A stretch of 64,000 bases of DNA from Amycolatopsis nalaikhensis. GTDB lineage: Bacteria; Actinomycetota; Actinomycetes; Mycobacteriales; Pseudonocardiaceae. A program made the position numbers and the translations under genes. The notes beneath the pieces were generated by a model that was not told the origin of the DNA, did no database searches, and saw nothing but the letters and a program-made list of their open reading frames with translations. Location: assembly GCF_030264295.1 (NCBI RefSeq), contig NZ_CP127173.1, positions 5,215,501 to 5,279,500 of the forward strand. The letters run 5' to 3'. Below, piece by piece: positions 16,474 to 24,324 of the stretch. Each line of letters begins with the position of its first letter. The first letter of the stretch is position 1.

Positions 16474-17871
16474 TCAGAAGTCGTCAGCCGTGCTGATCCG
16501 GCTCCTGACCAGTGCCCCGGACTCGGTCAGGGCGCCGCTGCCGTAGTCGCCGCCGGCGCAGGTGCCGGGGCGCAGCGCCGCGCTGCTTTCGTTCGCGTCC
16601 GAGTACGTCCAGTTCGCGTAGCCGATCTTCAGCTGGTCGAGCAGGTCCAGCCAGGCGGTGGTGCTCGCCTGGTCGAGCGCGCCGCCGCCGGTGGCGCTGA
16701 CCGTGCCGAACTCCGTGACGAACAGCGGCAGCTTCGCGGCCGCGCGGCTCACCGTCGACCGGTAGTTGTCCTTGTGGCTGGCCGCGTAGAAGTGGAACGT
16801 GTACATGATGTTCGCGGCGTTGACCGGGTTGTTGACGACCTCCGTCTCGTTCGAGCCGTCGGAGACGCCGAGCGAGGACCAGCCGCGGGTGCCGACGATC
16901 ACGACCGCGTCCGGGTCGGCGGCCCGGATCACCGGGATGACCTGCTCGGCGTAGCTCTTGATCGCGCCCCAGCTGACGCCGTTCGGTTCGTTGGCGATTT
17001 CGTAGATCACGTTCTTCTTGGCGGCGTTGCGCGCGGCCACCGAGGCGAAGAACGTCTTGGCGCGGTCGAGGTTGTAGTTCGGGTCGCCGGGGGTGAGGGT
17101 GTGGAAGTCGATCACCGCGTACATCCCGCGTTCCTCGGCTTCGTCGACGAGGCTGTTGACCCGGTTGGTGAACCACGGCGGATTCGTTTCGTAGCCCTGT
17201 TCCTGCACGTACATCGCGATGCGCAGGAGGTCGGCGTGCCAGTCGTTCGCGAGCGCGTTCAGCGACGCGTCGTTGTAGCACCCGTCGAACCACTGGAGGC
17301 CGTGCGTGCTCATGCCGCGCAGCTGGACCACGCGGTTGCTTTCGCCGCACAGGTGGACGCCGCAGACGTGCAGCTGCCCGTTCGCCGCCAGCGGGGTGCG
17401 TCCCGGGGTGGGCGTGGTGGTGGTCGTGGGCGGCGTGGTCGTCGTCGGCGCCGGCCCGGTGGTCCCCGTGCACGTGACGCCGTTGAGCGTGAACGCCGTC
17501 GGGACCGGGTTGGCGCCGGTGGTGGTCCCGGTGAACCCGAGGTCCGCCGAAGCGCCCGAGGCCAGCGTCCGGTTCCAGTCGGTGCTGGCCGCGGTGGCCG
17601 TCGCGCCGGACTGGGACCACGTCGCGTTCCAGCCCTGCGCCACCTTCTGGCCGGAGTCGGGGAAGGTGAACCGCAGCGACCAGCCGCTGAGGGCGTCGCC
17701 GAGGTTGGTGATCTTCACGCCGGCTTGGAAGCCGCCTTGCCACTGGTTGGTGACGGTGTAGTCGACCCGGCAGCCTTGGACGGCGGCCTCGGCCCGGGGC
17801 ATGAGCAGCACGCCCGTCGAGGCGAGGATCGTCGCGCAGGCGGCCGCCAGCGCAGCAGTGGAGCGCTTCAT
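16474..17871 (-). CDS. Secreted GH5 endoglucanase with N-terminal CBM2
   Basis: 465-aa exported cellulase. Signal peptide MKRSTAALAAACATILASTG...AEA; CBM2 with flanking cysteines (GCRVDYTVTNQWQGGFQAG to VTC) and WxxxW-type aromatic residues; a Pro/Thr linker; then a GH5 domain with the acid/base in IYEIANEPNG (Glu about 294) and the nucleophile in LFVTEFGT (Glu about 387). It hydrolyses beta-1,4-glucan outside the cell. ATG 17871 follows AAGGAG. Upstream is a CelR-like palindrome (17917-17928), indicating control by cellobiose through a LacI-type repressor. Divergent from another CBM2 glycosidase. The CBM before the GH5 domain follows a known actinomycete order. Confidence 0.94.
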   Translation of the reverse strand: MKRSTAALAAACATILASTGVLLMPRAEAAVQGCRVDYTVTNQWQGGFQAGVKITNLGDALSGWSLRFTFPDSGQKVAQGWNATWSQSGATATAASTDWNRTLASGASADLGFTGTTTGANPVPTAFTLNGVTCTGTTGPAPTTTTPPTTTTTPTPGRTPLAANGQLHVCGVHLCGESNRVVQLRGMSTHGLQWFDGCYNDASLNALANDWHADLLRIAMYVQEQGYETNPPWFTNRVNSLVDEAEERGMYAVIDFHTLTPGDPNYNLDRAKTFFASVAARNAAKKNVIYEIANEPNGVSWGAIKSYAEQVIPVIRAADPDAVVIVGTRGWSSLGVSDGSNETEVVNNPVNAANIMYTFHFYAASHKDNYRSTVSRAAAKLPLFVTEFGTVSATGGGALDQASTTAWLDLLDQLKIGYANWTYSDANESSAALRPGTCAGGDYGSGALTESGALVRSRISTADDF

Positions 17872-17916
17872 CGAACTCCTTCTGGATCGGTTGTCCCGGT
17901 GTTTCCCGCTGCGACT

Positions 17917-17928
17917 GGGAGCGCTCCC
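17917..17928. promoter_or_regulatory. CelR/CebR-type operator (cellulase side)
   Basis: GGGAGCGCTCCC, within TGGGAGCGCTCCCG, matches 13 of 14 bases of the Thermobifida CelR box TGGGAGCGCTCCCA. It lies 46 bp upstream of the GH5 start. Confidence 0.85.
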
Positions 17929-18022
17929 GGGGATTCGACCATCCGGCACCCGCGCCCGTCAAGAGTCGCCGTCGATCCCGTCGAACGCCGTTGACTTCGG
18001 TGTCGCGCGGTGGTTCTCTGCT

Positions 18023-18038
18023 CTGAGAGCGCTCTCAG
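18023..18038. promoter_or_regulatory. CelR-like 16-bp perfect palindrome (arabinofuranosidase-like side)
   Basis: CTGAGAGCGCTCTCAG is a perfect palindrome with the GAGCGCTC core of CelR boxes, 35 bp before the start of the second glycosidase. The flanking bases differ from the canonical box (GAGAGC for GGGAGC), so binding by the same LacI repressor is likely but weaker, or by a paralogue. Confidence 0.75.
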
Positions 18039-18073
18039 CCATCCGTTCGCCGACGAGTGAGGATGGACCCTTC

Positions 18074-20071
18074 ATGACAGCTCGACGTTCGCGCTGGGCG
18101 GTGTGGCCGGCGCTCGCCGTGCTCGCCGCGACGCTGCCGGCGGCCGCGGCGGCCACCCCCGAAGCGACGGTCACGGTCGACGCGCGAGCGGGGCTGGCGA
18201 CCGTGCCGGACACCGCGATCGGCGTCAACCACGCGGTGTGGGACAGCCAGCTGGGGACCGACGAAGTGGCCGACCTGCTCGGCGGCGCGGGCGTCCGGAT
18301 GCTGCGGTACCCGGGCGGGTCCTACGGCGACATCTACCACTGGAAGGACAACACGGCGCCCGGTGGCTACGTCGCGCCCGGCACGGACTTCGACACGTTC
18401 ATGAGCGGCGCGCGGCGGACGGGCGCCCAGCCGATCGTCATCGCCAACTACGGCACCGGGACACCGCAGGAGGCGGCGGACTGGGTGCGGTACGCCAACG
18501 TCACCAAGGGCTACGGCGTCCGGTACTGGGAGATCGGCAACGAGCTGTACGGCAACGGCCACTACGGGGCGAACTGGGAGGCCGACAACCACGAGGACAA
18601 GAGTCCGGCCGGGTACGCGGCGGGTGTGGTGGCCTACGCGGACGCGATGAAGGCCGTCGACCCGTCGGTGAAGATCGGCGCCGTGCTGACGACCCCGGCG
18701 AACTGGCCGGACGGCATCGTCGGCGAGGGCGACACCGCGAACTGGAACCGGACGGTGCTGTCGATCGCGGGCCCGCACGTCGACTTCGTGGTGCTGCACT
18801 GGTACCCGAGCGGCGGCACGGCGGCGGACGCGCTGGCGAAGCCGGAGCAGGTGGGCGACATGGTCCACCTGGTGCGCGAGCAGATCACGCGGTTCGCGGG
18901 CAGGCCGCTCGGCATCGCCATGACGGAGACGAACACGCCGGTGGGCATGAACACCCAGCCGGGCGCGCTCTTCGCCGCCGACGCGTATGCCTCGTTGCTG
19001 GAGAACGGCGTGTTCACAGTGGACTGGTGGGACACGCACAACGGCGCGACGGCGGTGTCCACAGTGGAAGGACAACCGGACTACGGCGACTTCGGCCTGC
19101 TGTCCAGCGCGACCTGCCTGGACGGCGGGTGCGAACCCGCGGTGAACACGCCGTTCGCGCCGTACTACGGCTTGAAGATGCTGAGCACGTTCGCGCGGCC
19201 GGGTGACCAGTTCGTCCACGCGGGGGCGGACGACCCGATGGTCGCCGTGCACGCGGCCCGCCGTCCGGACGGGGACCTGGCGGTGCTGCTGGTGAACAAG
19301 GACCCGGCGGCGGCCCGCGCGGTGACCATCGACTACGCGGGTTACACGCCCGCCGCGTCCGCACCGCGGGTGTTCACGTTCACGAACGGGGCAACGTCGA
19401 TCACCGGCGACACTTCGGGCTCGGCTGGTTCACGCACTCTGCCGCCGTACTCGCTGACGACGCTGTTGCTGCACCCGGCGGAAGCACCGGTGGCGGTGAG
19501 TGCCCCAGGCCAGCCGGTGGCGACGGCAACCGACCGCACGGCGACGATCAGCTGGCCGCCCGCGGCGCGCCCGGTCGCGAAGTACGAGATCCACCGGCAG
19601 ACGGCGGGGTTCAGCGAGCAGTGGGGCGAGACGGCGGGAACGTCGTTCACCGTGGGGAACCTGGTGCCGGGCAGCCGGTACACGGTGAACGTGCTGGCGC
19701 GGGACGCGGCGGGCAACGTGTCGTGGGCGTCGCCACCGGTGACGTTCACGACGGGGGCACCGGAGTCGAGCACCTGCCAGGTCCGGCTGACGGACGTGAA
19801 CGACTGGGCGAGCGGCTTCGTGGGCGGCATCCACGTGGTGTCGACGAAGGTGACGGGCGACTGGACGCTGACGTTCACGTGGCCGACGGCCCGCCAGCGG
19901 ATCACGAGCGGCTGGAACGCAACGTGGACCCAGGAGGGCGCGGCGGTGAAGGTGACGTCATCGGGTTCGCTGGCGGCGGGGGTGGATGTCGGGTTCGTGG
20001 CGGACTACGGCGGGCCGAATGTGCTGCCGACGGCGTTCTCGTTGAACGGCAACCTTTGTTCGCTGGGTTGA
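18074..20071 (+). CDS. Secreted clan GH-A glycosidase (GH51/arabinofuranosidase-like) with FN3 and CBM2
   Basis: 665-aa exported enzyme. Signal peptide (residues about 1-27); a TIM-barrel domain with RYPGGSYGDIYHWKD, the putative acid/base in WEIGNELYGN (Glu about 157) and the putative nucleophile in AMTETNTP (about 286); a C-terminal beta domain; an FN3 module (VSAPGQPVATATDRTATISWPP, about 475-560); and a terminal CBM2 (STCQVRLTDVNDWASGFVGG to CSLG). The catalytic layout resembles alpha-L-arabinofuranosidase-type COG3534 proteins; GH44 or an uncharacterised GH-A branch is possible. The CBM and palindrome suggest co-regulation with the divergent cellulase for plant cell-wall breakdown. Confidence 0.85.
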   Translation: MTARRSRWAVWPALAVLAATLPAAAAATPEATVTVDARAGLATVPDTAIGVNHAVWDSQLGTDEVADLLGGAGVRMLRYPGGSYGDIYHWKDNTAPGGYVAPGTDFDTFMSGARRTGAQPIVIANYGTGTPQEAADWVRYANVTKGYGVRYWEIGNELYGNGHYGANWEADNHEDKSPAGYAAGVVAYADAMKAVDPSVKIGAVLTTPANWPDGIVGEGDTANWNRTVLSIAGPHVDFVVLHWYPSGGTAADALAKPEQVGDMVHLVREQITRFAGRPLGIAMTETNTPVGMNTQPGALFAADAYASLLENGVFTVDWWDTHNGATAVSTVEGQPDYGDFGLLSSATCLDGGCEPAVNTPFAPYYGLKMLSTFARPGDQFVHAGADDPMVAVHAARRPDGDLAVLLVNKDPAAARAVTIDYAGYTPAASAPRVFTFTNGATSITGDTSGSAGSRTLPPYSLTTLLLHPAEAPVAVSAPGQPVATATDRTATISWPPAARPVAKYEIHRQTAGFSEQWGETAGTSFTVGNLVPGSRYTVNVLARDAAGNVSWASPPVTFTTGAPESSTCQVRLTDVNDWASGFVGGIHVVSTKVTGDWTLTFTWPTARQRITSGWNATWTQEGAAVKVTSSGSLAAGVDVGFVADYGGPNVLPTAFSLNGNLCSLG

Positions 20072-20126
20072 GCGGGTTCTAGCGGCAGCCCGGCGCGGCT
20101 TGGCTGGCGGCGGGGGAACGTGACAG

Positions 20127-20543
20127 TCAGCCCGAGTTGGCGAGCTGCGCGAGCGCCACCCGCAACCCCCGCCGCTCAGCGGCACCGAGTCCCGCGAGCA
20201 GCCGGTCCTCCAGCCGCCGGATCTCCGCCCGCACCGCCGCATGCCGCCGCACGCCCTCCGGCGTCAGCCGGACCACGCGGGCTCGGCGGTCGGCCGGGTC
20301 GGGCTCGCGGCTCACCAGCCCCTCCGCCACCAGCCCGTCCAGCAACGCGATCAGCCGGGTCTTGTCGTAGTGGATCTGCTGGGCCAGCACCAGCTGGCTC
20401 GGCGCCGATCCCCGGGCCAGCGCCGACAGCACCACGTACTGCCACATCGTCAGCCCGTGCGCCTCGAGCACCGGCCGCTCGGCCTCGGCCAGCGCGCGGC
20501 CCGCGCCCGCGCACAGCGCGCCGAGATCGTCGTCCTCGTTCAC
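20127..20543 (-). CDS. MarR-family transcriptional regulator
   Basis: 138-aa winged-helix regulator: LTMWQYVVLSALARGSAPSQLVLAQQIHYDKTRLIALLDGLVAEGLVSREPDPADRRARVVRLTPEG is the MarR core with the DxRxR wing (DPADRRAR). Start GTG 20543 is the first in the frame that leaves the palindrome upstream; no strong ribosome site is seen, so it may be leaderless. Divergent from an SRPBCC protein, with the inverted repeat TACGCA-GA-TGCGTA between them, as expected for an autorepressor. Confidence 0.9.
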   Translation of the reverse strand: MNEDDDLGALCAGAGRALAEAERPVLEAHGLTMWQYVVLSALARGSAPSQLVLAQQIHYDKTRLIALLDGLVAEGLVSREPDPADRRARVVRLTPEGVRRHAAVRAEIRRLEDRLLAGLGAAERRGLRVALAQLANSG

Positions 20544-20571
20544 CGGCGAAATCTTACGCGTGGACAGATCG

Positions 20572-20585
20572 TACGCAGATGCGTA
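20572..20585. promoter_or_regulatory. Operator between MarR and SRPBCC genes
   Basis: Inverted repeat TACGCA-GA-TGCGTA, 28 bp from the MarR start and 11 bp from the SRPBCC start. Size and position suit a MarR dimer site. Confidence 0.7.
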
Positions 20586-20596
20586 TCGTTTGCCCC

Positions 20597-21001
20597 ATGA
20601 CACCATTCCAGCCCGGACGCGCCGAGACGCGCTCCATTTCCGTTGCCGCGTCGCCCGAACAGGTCGTCGCCTACCTCGCCGACCCGCGCCACATCCCCGA
20701 CTGGGCGCCCGGGTTCGCCAGCGCCGTCGACCACGACCACGGCGACGTCTGGCGGGTCGAGACCGGGGCCGGTGCGCAACGGGTCGCCGTCAAGGTGTCG
20801 GCCGACCACGGGGTCGTCGACGTCGTCAGTGCCGACAACCCCACCCTCGGCCTCTTCACCCGCGTGGTGCCCAACCTGACCGGCGCCGAAGTGATCTTCA
20901 GCTTGTTCTTCCCGCCGGACACTGATCCGGCGGCCGTCGACGCGCAGATGGACGTCGTCGACCAGGAACTGCGGGCCGTCCGAGAGCGCGTCGAGGCGTG
21001 A
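20597..21001 (+). CDS. SRPBCC-family protein
   Basis: 134-aa START/SRPBCC-like domain: SISVAASPEQVVAYLADPRHIPDWAPGF at the N-terminus, then an antiparallel sheet and a C-terminal helix (DAQMDVVDQELRAVRERVEA). Such folds bind hydrophobic ligands or act as cyclases, transferases or ligand carriers. ATG 20597. Divergent from a MarR regulator across a shared operator, so ligand-induced expression is plausible. A methyltransferase remnant follows directly. Confidence 0.83.
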   Translation: MTPFQPGRAETRSISVAASPEQVVAYLADPRHIPDWAPGFASAVDHDHGDVWRVETGAGAQRVAVKVSADHGVVDVVSADNPTLGLFTRVVPNLTGAEVIFSLFFPPDTDPAAVDAQMDVVDQELRAVRERVEA

Positions 21002-21006
21002 ACCGG

Positions 21007-21207
21007 GACGGCTCGTGCCTCGGGCACCGAGGTCCCGGACGCCCAGCTCTACCGCGACGGCACCCTCCACCGCGGTCTCGCCTGCACCCCGGCCGAACTG
21101 CGCCACCTGTTCGGCGGCTGCACCGAAGTCGAACTGCGCCCGATGGCGGCCGACACCGGGGCGTTCGGCCTGCCGTTCCTCTGGGCCGGGCTGTTCCGGA
21201 AGGGCTC
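21007..21207 (+). pseudogene. Remnant of a class I SAM methyltransferase (C-terminus only)
   Basis: The stretch translates to GTEVPDAQLYRDGTLHRGL, ACTPAELRHLFGGCTEVELRPM and AADTGAFGLPFLWAGLFRKG, which reads like the last 65 residues of an actinobacterial methyltransferase (final strand pattern VELRPM...LPFLWAGLFRK). There is no start codon, SAM-binding motif or upstream portion, and the frame runs without a stop into the antisense of the next gene. Probably the residue of a gene deleted at its 5' side next to the SRPBCC gene. Confidence 0.6.
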
Positions 21208-21211
21208 AGCC

Positions 21212-22069
21212 TCAGCGGATCAGCTCGTCGGCGACCCACCGCACGACGCCGTCGGGGTACGGGTTCGCCAGTCCGAGCACGACGTGCCCGAACCCGGCGG
21301 CGACCGCCTCTTCGATCTTTTCCTTGGTGGCGGCGGGTTTGTCGTAGTCGACGGGCAGGAAGATCGACCGGGTGATCTCCGCCGGGTCGCGGCCGATCTC
21401 CGCGCAGAAGCGGTCGAGCAGCCTGCTGCGGCCGGCGAGGTCGTCGATGTCGCCCCCGCCGGGGATGTTCCACAGGTCGGCGTGCTCGGCGACCACGCGC
21501 AGCGTCGCGCTCGCCCGGCCGCCGATCATGATCGGCGGGTGCGGCCGCTGGACCGGCTTCGGGTTGCCGAACGCACCCTTCAGCTTGACGTGCTCGCCGT
21601 CGAAGTCGAACGGTTCCGGCGAAGTCCACAAGCGACGGATGACCGTGCAGGCCTCGGCGAGCGCGGCGACGGCGTCGTCCTGGGAGTGGTACGGCAGGCC
21701 GTGCCCGTCGTACTCCCGGCGGGCCAGCGGGTGGCTGGGCCGCGAGCCGGCGCCGATGCCGAAGTCGAGCCGTCCGCCGGACACGACGTCGACGGTCGTG
21801 GCGATCTTCGCCAGCACCGCCGGCGGCCGGAAGCGGTTGCTGGTCACCAGCAGGCCGAGCCGGAGCCGCTCGGTCTGCGCGGCCAGCGCCGAAAGCAGCG
21901 TCCAGCCTTCGAAGATCGGGCCGTCCGGGTCGCCGCCGATCGGCATGAGGTGGTCGAACAGCCACGCGTGCTCGATCTCCGGGACGGTGTCGGCTTCGCG
22001 CCAGACGCGCTGGATCTCGTCGTAGCCGACGTTCATCGGCGCGGTCAGGATGCCGAAACGGGGAGCCAT
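21212..22069 (-). CDS. LLM-class flavin-dependent oxidoreductase
   Basis: 285-aa luciferase-like TIM-barrel protein: MAPRFGILTAPMNVGYDEI, DHLMPIGGDPDGPIFEGWTLLSALAAQTERLRLGLLVTSNRFRPPAVLAKIATTVDVVSGGRLDFGIGAG is the classic LLM pattern; actinobacterial members often use F420. ATG 22069 follows GGAGG and overlaps the aldo/keto reductase stop by one base (TGATG), so the two are translationally coupled. Substrate unknown. Confidence 0.9.
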   Translation of the reverse strand: MAPRFGILTAPMNVGYDEIQRVWREADTVPEIEHAWLFDHLMPIGGDPDGPIFEGWTLLSALAAQTERLRLGLLVTSNRFRPPAVLAKIATTVDVVSGGRLDFGIGAGSRPSHPLARREYDGHGLPYHSQDDAVAALAEACTVIRRLWTSPEPFDFDGEHVKLKGAFGNPKPVQRPHPPIMIGGRASATLRVVAEHADLWNIPGGGDIDDLAGRSRLLDRFCAEIGRDPAEITRSIFLPVDYDKPAATKEKIEEAVAAGFGHVVLGLANPYPDGVVRWVADELIR

Positions 22070-23088
22070 CAACGCCTCCGGAGGGCCGGGTCGAGCAGGG
22101 CGGGCGGGGTGTCGAACTTTTCGTGCGCGGCCAGGTCGACGCCGGGGGCGACGATGGTGTCGAGTTCGTCGAGCACGTCGGCGGGCAGCACGGTGTCGGC
22201 GGCCGCGAGCTGCGACTCCAGGTGGCCGACGGTGCGCGGGCCGATGAGCGCGCTGGTCACGCCGGGGTGCGCGGTGACGAAGCCGAGCGCCAGCTGAATC
22301 AGGGAAAGATCCGCTTGCTCGGCGATCTTGGCGAGTTTTTCGACGGCGTCGAGGCGGGCCTGGTTGGCCGGGTCGGTGAGGTCGAAGCGCTGGGGGAGGG
22401 CCTGCGAGCGGTTGGTGGTGATCTCGCGTCCGGCGCGGACCGCGCCCGACAGCCAGCCCGAGGCGAGCGGGCTCCACGCGAGCACGCCCATGCCGTACTC
22501 CTGCGTCACGGGCAGGACGTGCGCTTCGATGCCGCGCTGCAGGATCGAGTAGCTGGGCTGCTCGGTGACGTACCGGCTCAGGTGGTTTTCCCGGGCCGCC
22601 CACTGCGCCTGCACGATCCGGTACGCGGGGAACGTCGAGGACCCGAAGTAGCGGATCTTGCCCGCGCGCTGCAGGTCGGTCAACGCGGAAAGCGCTTCCT
22701 CGTCGCTCGTGGCGGGGTCCCAGCGGTGCACCTGGTAGAGGTCGACGTGGTCGACGTCGAGGCGGCGCAGGCTGTCTTCGAGCGCCGTGAAGAGCCAGCG
22801 GCGCGAGGTGCCGCGGTGGTTGCGCTCCTCGCCCATCGGCATGGCCGCCTTGGTGGCGAGCACGAGGTCGTCGCGGCGGCCCTTGATCGCCTTGCCGACC
22901 ATCACCTCCGACTCGCCCTGGCCGTACATGTCGGCGGTGTCGACGAGGTTGATCCCGCCGTCGAGGGCGGCGTCGACGATGGCGGTGGCTTCGTCCTGGG
23001 TGGTGCGCCCGATGGCGCCGAAGTTCATCGCGCCGAGCGCGAGGGTGCTGACCTGGACGCCGGTGCGGCCCAGGGTGCGGTACTGCAT
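22069..23088 (-). CDS. Aldo/keto reductase
   Basis: 339-aa NADPH-dependent AKR. The catalytic tetrad is visible: Asp/Tyr in NLVDTADMYGQGES, Lys in LVLATKAAM and His in DLYQVHRWD; the phosphate-binding ALIGPRTVGHLESQL lies near the C-terminus. Likely reduces aldehydes or ketones in the cytoplasm. It heads a two-gene operon with the LLM oxidoreductase and is divergent from a TetR gene, with overlapping inverted repeats in the shared promoter, suggesting TetR-controlled induction by a reactive or toxic carbonyl. Confidence 0.93.
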   Translation of the reverse strand: MQYRTLGRTGVQVSTLALGAMNFGAIGRTTQDEATAIVDAALDGGINLVDTADMYGQGESEVMVGKAIKGRRDDLVLATKAAMPMGEERNHRGTSRRWLFTALEDSLRRLDVDHVDLYQVHRWDPATSDEEALSALTDLQRAGKIRYFGSSTFPAYRIVQAQWAARENHLSRYVTEQPSYSILQRGIEAHVLPVTQEYGMGVLAWSPLASGWLSGAVRAGREITTNRSQALPQRFDLTDPANQARLDAVEKLAKIAEQADLSLIQLALGFVTAHPGVTSALIGPRTVGHLESQLAAADTVLPADVLDELDTIVAPGVDLAAHEKFDTPPALLDPALRRR

Positions 23089-23112
23089 GACAGAGTCCTC
23101 CGTGGCAGGATG

Positions 23113-23158
23113 GGAGCAACCGGAACGTTGCTCCGCTAACGATACGGAGCATTGTTCC
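23113..23158. promoter_or_regulatory. Overlapping TetR operators in the AKR/TetR divergent promoter
   Basis: Two interlocking inverted repeats: GGAGCAAC-CGGAAC-GTTGCTCC (23113-23134, perfect 8-bp arms) and GGAACGTTGCTCCG / CGGAGCATTGTTCC (23122-23135 and 23145-23158, two mismatches, 9-bp spacer). They cover the region between the AKR start (23088) and the TetR start (23182). Confidence 0.8.
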
Positions 23159-23181
23159 GCTTCGCAACCTCGGGAGGTGGC

Positions 23182-23745
23182 GTGGCCGAAAAGGCACGGC
23201 CGAAGCGCGCGGACGCACGGCGCAACGAGAAGACGTTGCTGGACGCGGCGGCCGCGGTCTTCGTCGCGTCCGGGGTGGACGCACCGGTGCGCGACATCGC
23301 GGCGAAGGCCGGTGTCGGGATGGGCACGATCTACCGCCACTTCCCGACGCGGGCGGACCTGATCATCGCCGTCTACCGGCACCAGGTGGAGGCGTGCGCG
23401 GAGGCGGGCCCGTACCTGCTGGCGACGAGCGAGTCCCCGCACGTCGCGCTGGCGCGGTGGATCGACCGGTTCGTCGACTTCCTGGTCACCAAGCACGGCC
23501 TCGCCGGGGTGCTGCAGTCGGACAACGCCGGTTTCGAGGGGCTGCACGCGTACTTCCTCGACCGCTTGGTGCCGGTGTGCACGGAGCTGCTCGACGCCGC
23601 GGCGGCGGCCGGGGAGATCCGAGGTGACCTGAAGGCGTACGAACTGATGCGGGGCGTGGGCAACCTCTGCGTCGGCGCGGAGAACGACCCGGATTACGAC
23701 GCGCGCCGCCTGGTCGGGCTGCTCATCGCGGGGCTGCGCGCCTGA
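23182..23745 (+). CDS. TetR-family transcriptional regulator
   Basis: 187-aa repressor: N-terminal HTH DAAAAVFVASGVDAPVRDIAAKAGVGMGTIYRHFPTRADLIIAVYRH followed by a ligand-binding helical domain (LARWIDRFVDFLVTKHGLAGVLQSD), similar to SBP-type TetR_C proteins. GTG 23182 is chosen for GGGAGG 5 nt upstream; the longer frame from 23152 would run through the operator. Probably represses itself and the divergent AKR/LLM operon. Confidence 0.92.
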   Translation: MAEKARPKRADARRNEKTLLDAAAAVFVASGVDAPVRDIAAKAGVGMGTIYRHFPTRADLIIAVYRHQVEACAEAGPYLLATSESPHVALARWIDRFVDFLVTKHGLAGVLQSDNAGFEGLHAYFLDRLVPVCTELLDAAAAAGEIRGDLKAYELMRGVGNLCVGAENDPDYDARRLVGLLIAGLRA

Positions 23746-23769
23746 GGTCCGGTGCGGCACGATGGGCGC

Positions 23770-24204
23770 ATGACGGCGTGGCGGGAGTGCGAAGAGGCGG
23801 AGCCGGAGTTCGCGCGGCGGGTTCGTGCGCTGTTCGACGCGCACAAGCACAAGACGATCGCCACGATCCGGGCCGACGGGTCGCCGCGGATTTCCGGCAT
23901 CGAGACGTCCTTCGAGGGCGGCGAGCTGACGTTCGGCTCGATGCCGAACGCGCGCAAGGGCGCGGATCTCCGCCGTGACCCGCGGTTCGCGCTGCACAGC
24001 GCGACGGTCGATCCGGTCGACGGCGAAGAGGCGCGGTGGCCGGGGGAAGCGAAGATCTCCGGGCGGGCGCGGTCCGAGGACGGCGAGCGGTTCGTGGCCG
24101 ACGTCGCCGAAGTCGTGCACACGCACCTCGACGCCGCGGCGACACTGCTGGTCATCGAGTGGTGGACGCCGGAGCACGGGCTGCGGAAGGTCGAGCGCGA
24201 GTAG
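23770..24204 (+). CDS. Pyridoxamine 5'-phosphate oxidase-fold protein
   Basis: 144-aa split-barrel flavin/F420-binding protein: HKHKTIATIRADGSPRISGIETSFEGGELTFGSMPNARKGADLRRDPRFALHS is the PNPOx-like core, including the RxDGSPR pattern. Start ATG 23770; GTG 23752 is possible. Members reduce or sequester flavin, heme or F420-linked substrates; specificity is unknown. It sits alone between TetR and the P450 operon. Confidence 0.87.
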   Translation: MTAWRECEEAEPEFARRVRALFDAHKHKTIATIRADGSPRISGIETSFEGGELTFGSMPNARKGADLRRDPRFALHSATVDPVDGEEARWPGEAKISGRARSEDGERFVADVAEVVHTHLDAAATLLVIEWWTPEHGLRKVERE

Positions 24205-24246
24205 CCCGGGCGCCCGGTTTCGCCGACACTTCAACGGCTCCCGCAC

Positions 24247-24268
24247 TTAAGTCAACTGCTTGACTTAA
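24247..24268. promoter_or_regulatory. Operator upstream of the P450 operon
   Basis: Perfect 9-bp arms TTAAGTCAA / TTGACTTAA with spacer CTGC, AT-rich within GC-rich surroundings, 57 bp upstream of the P450 start. It suits the TetR protein encoded second in the operon. TTGACT within it could also serve as a -35. Confidence 0.82.
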
Positions 24269-24324
24269 TGATGGATCGTGGCCATGCTGAGCGCCGGGGG
24301 ACATTCACCAACGAGGAGTCCGTG

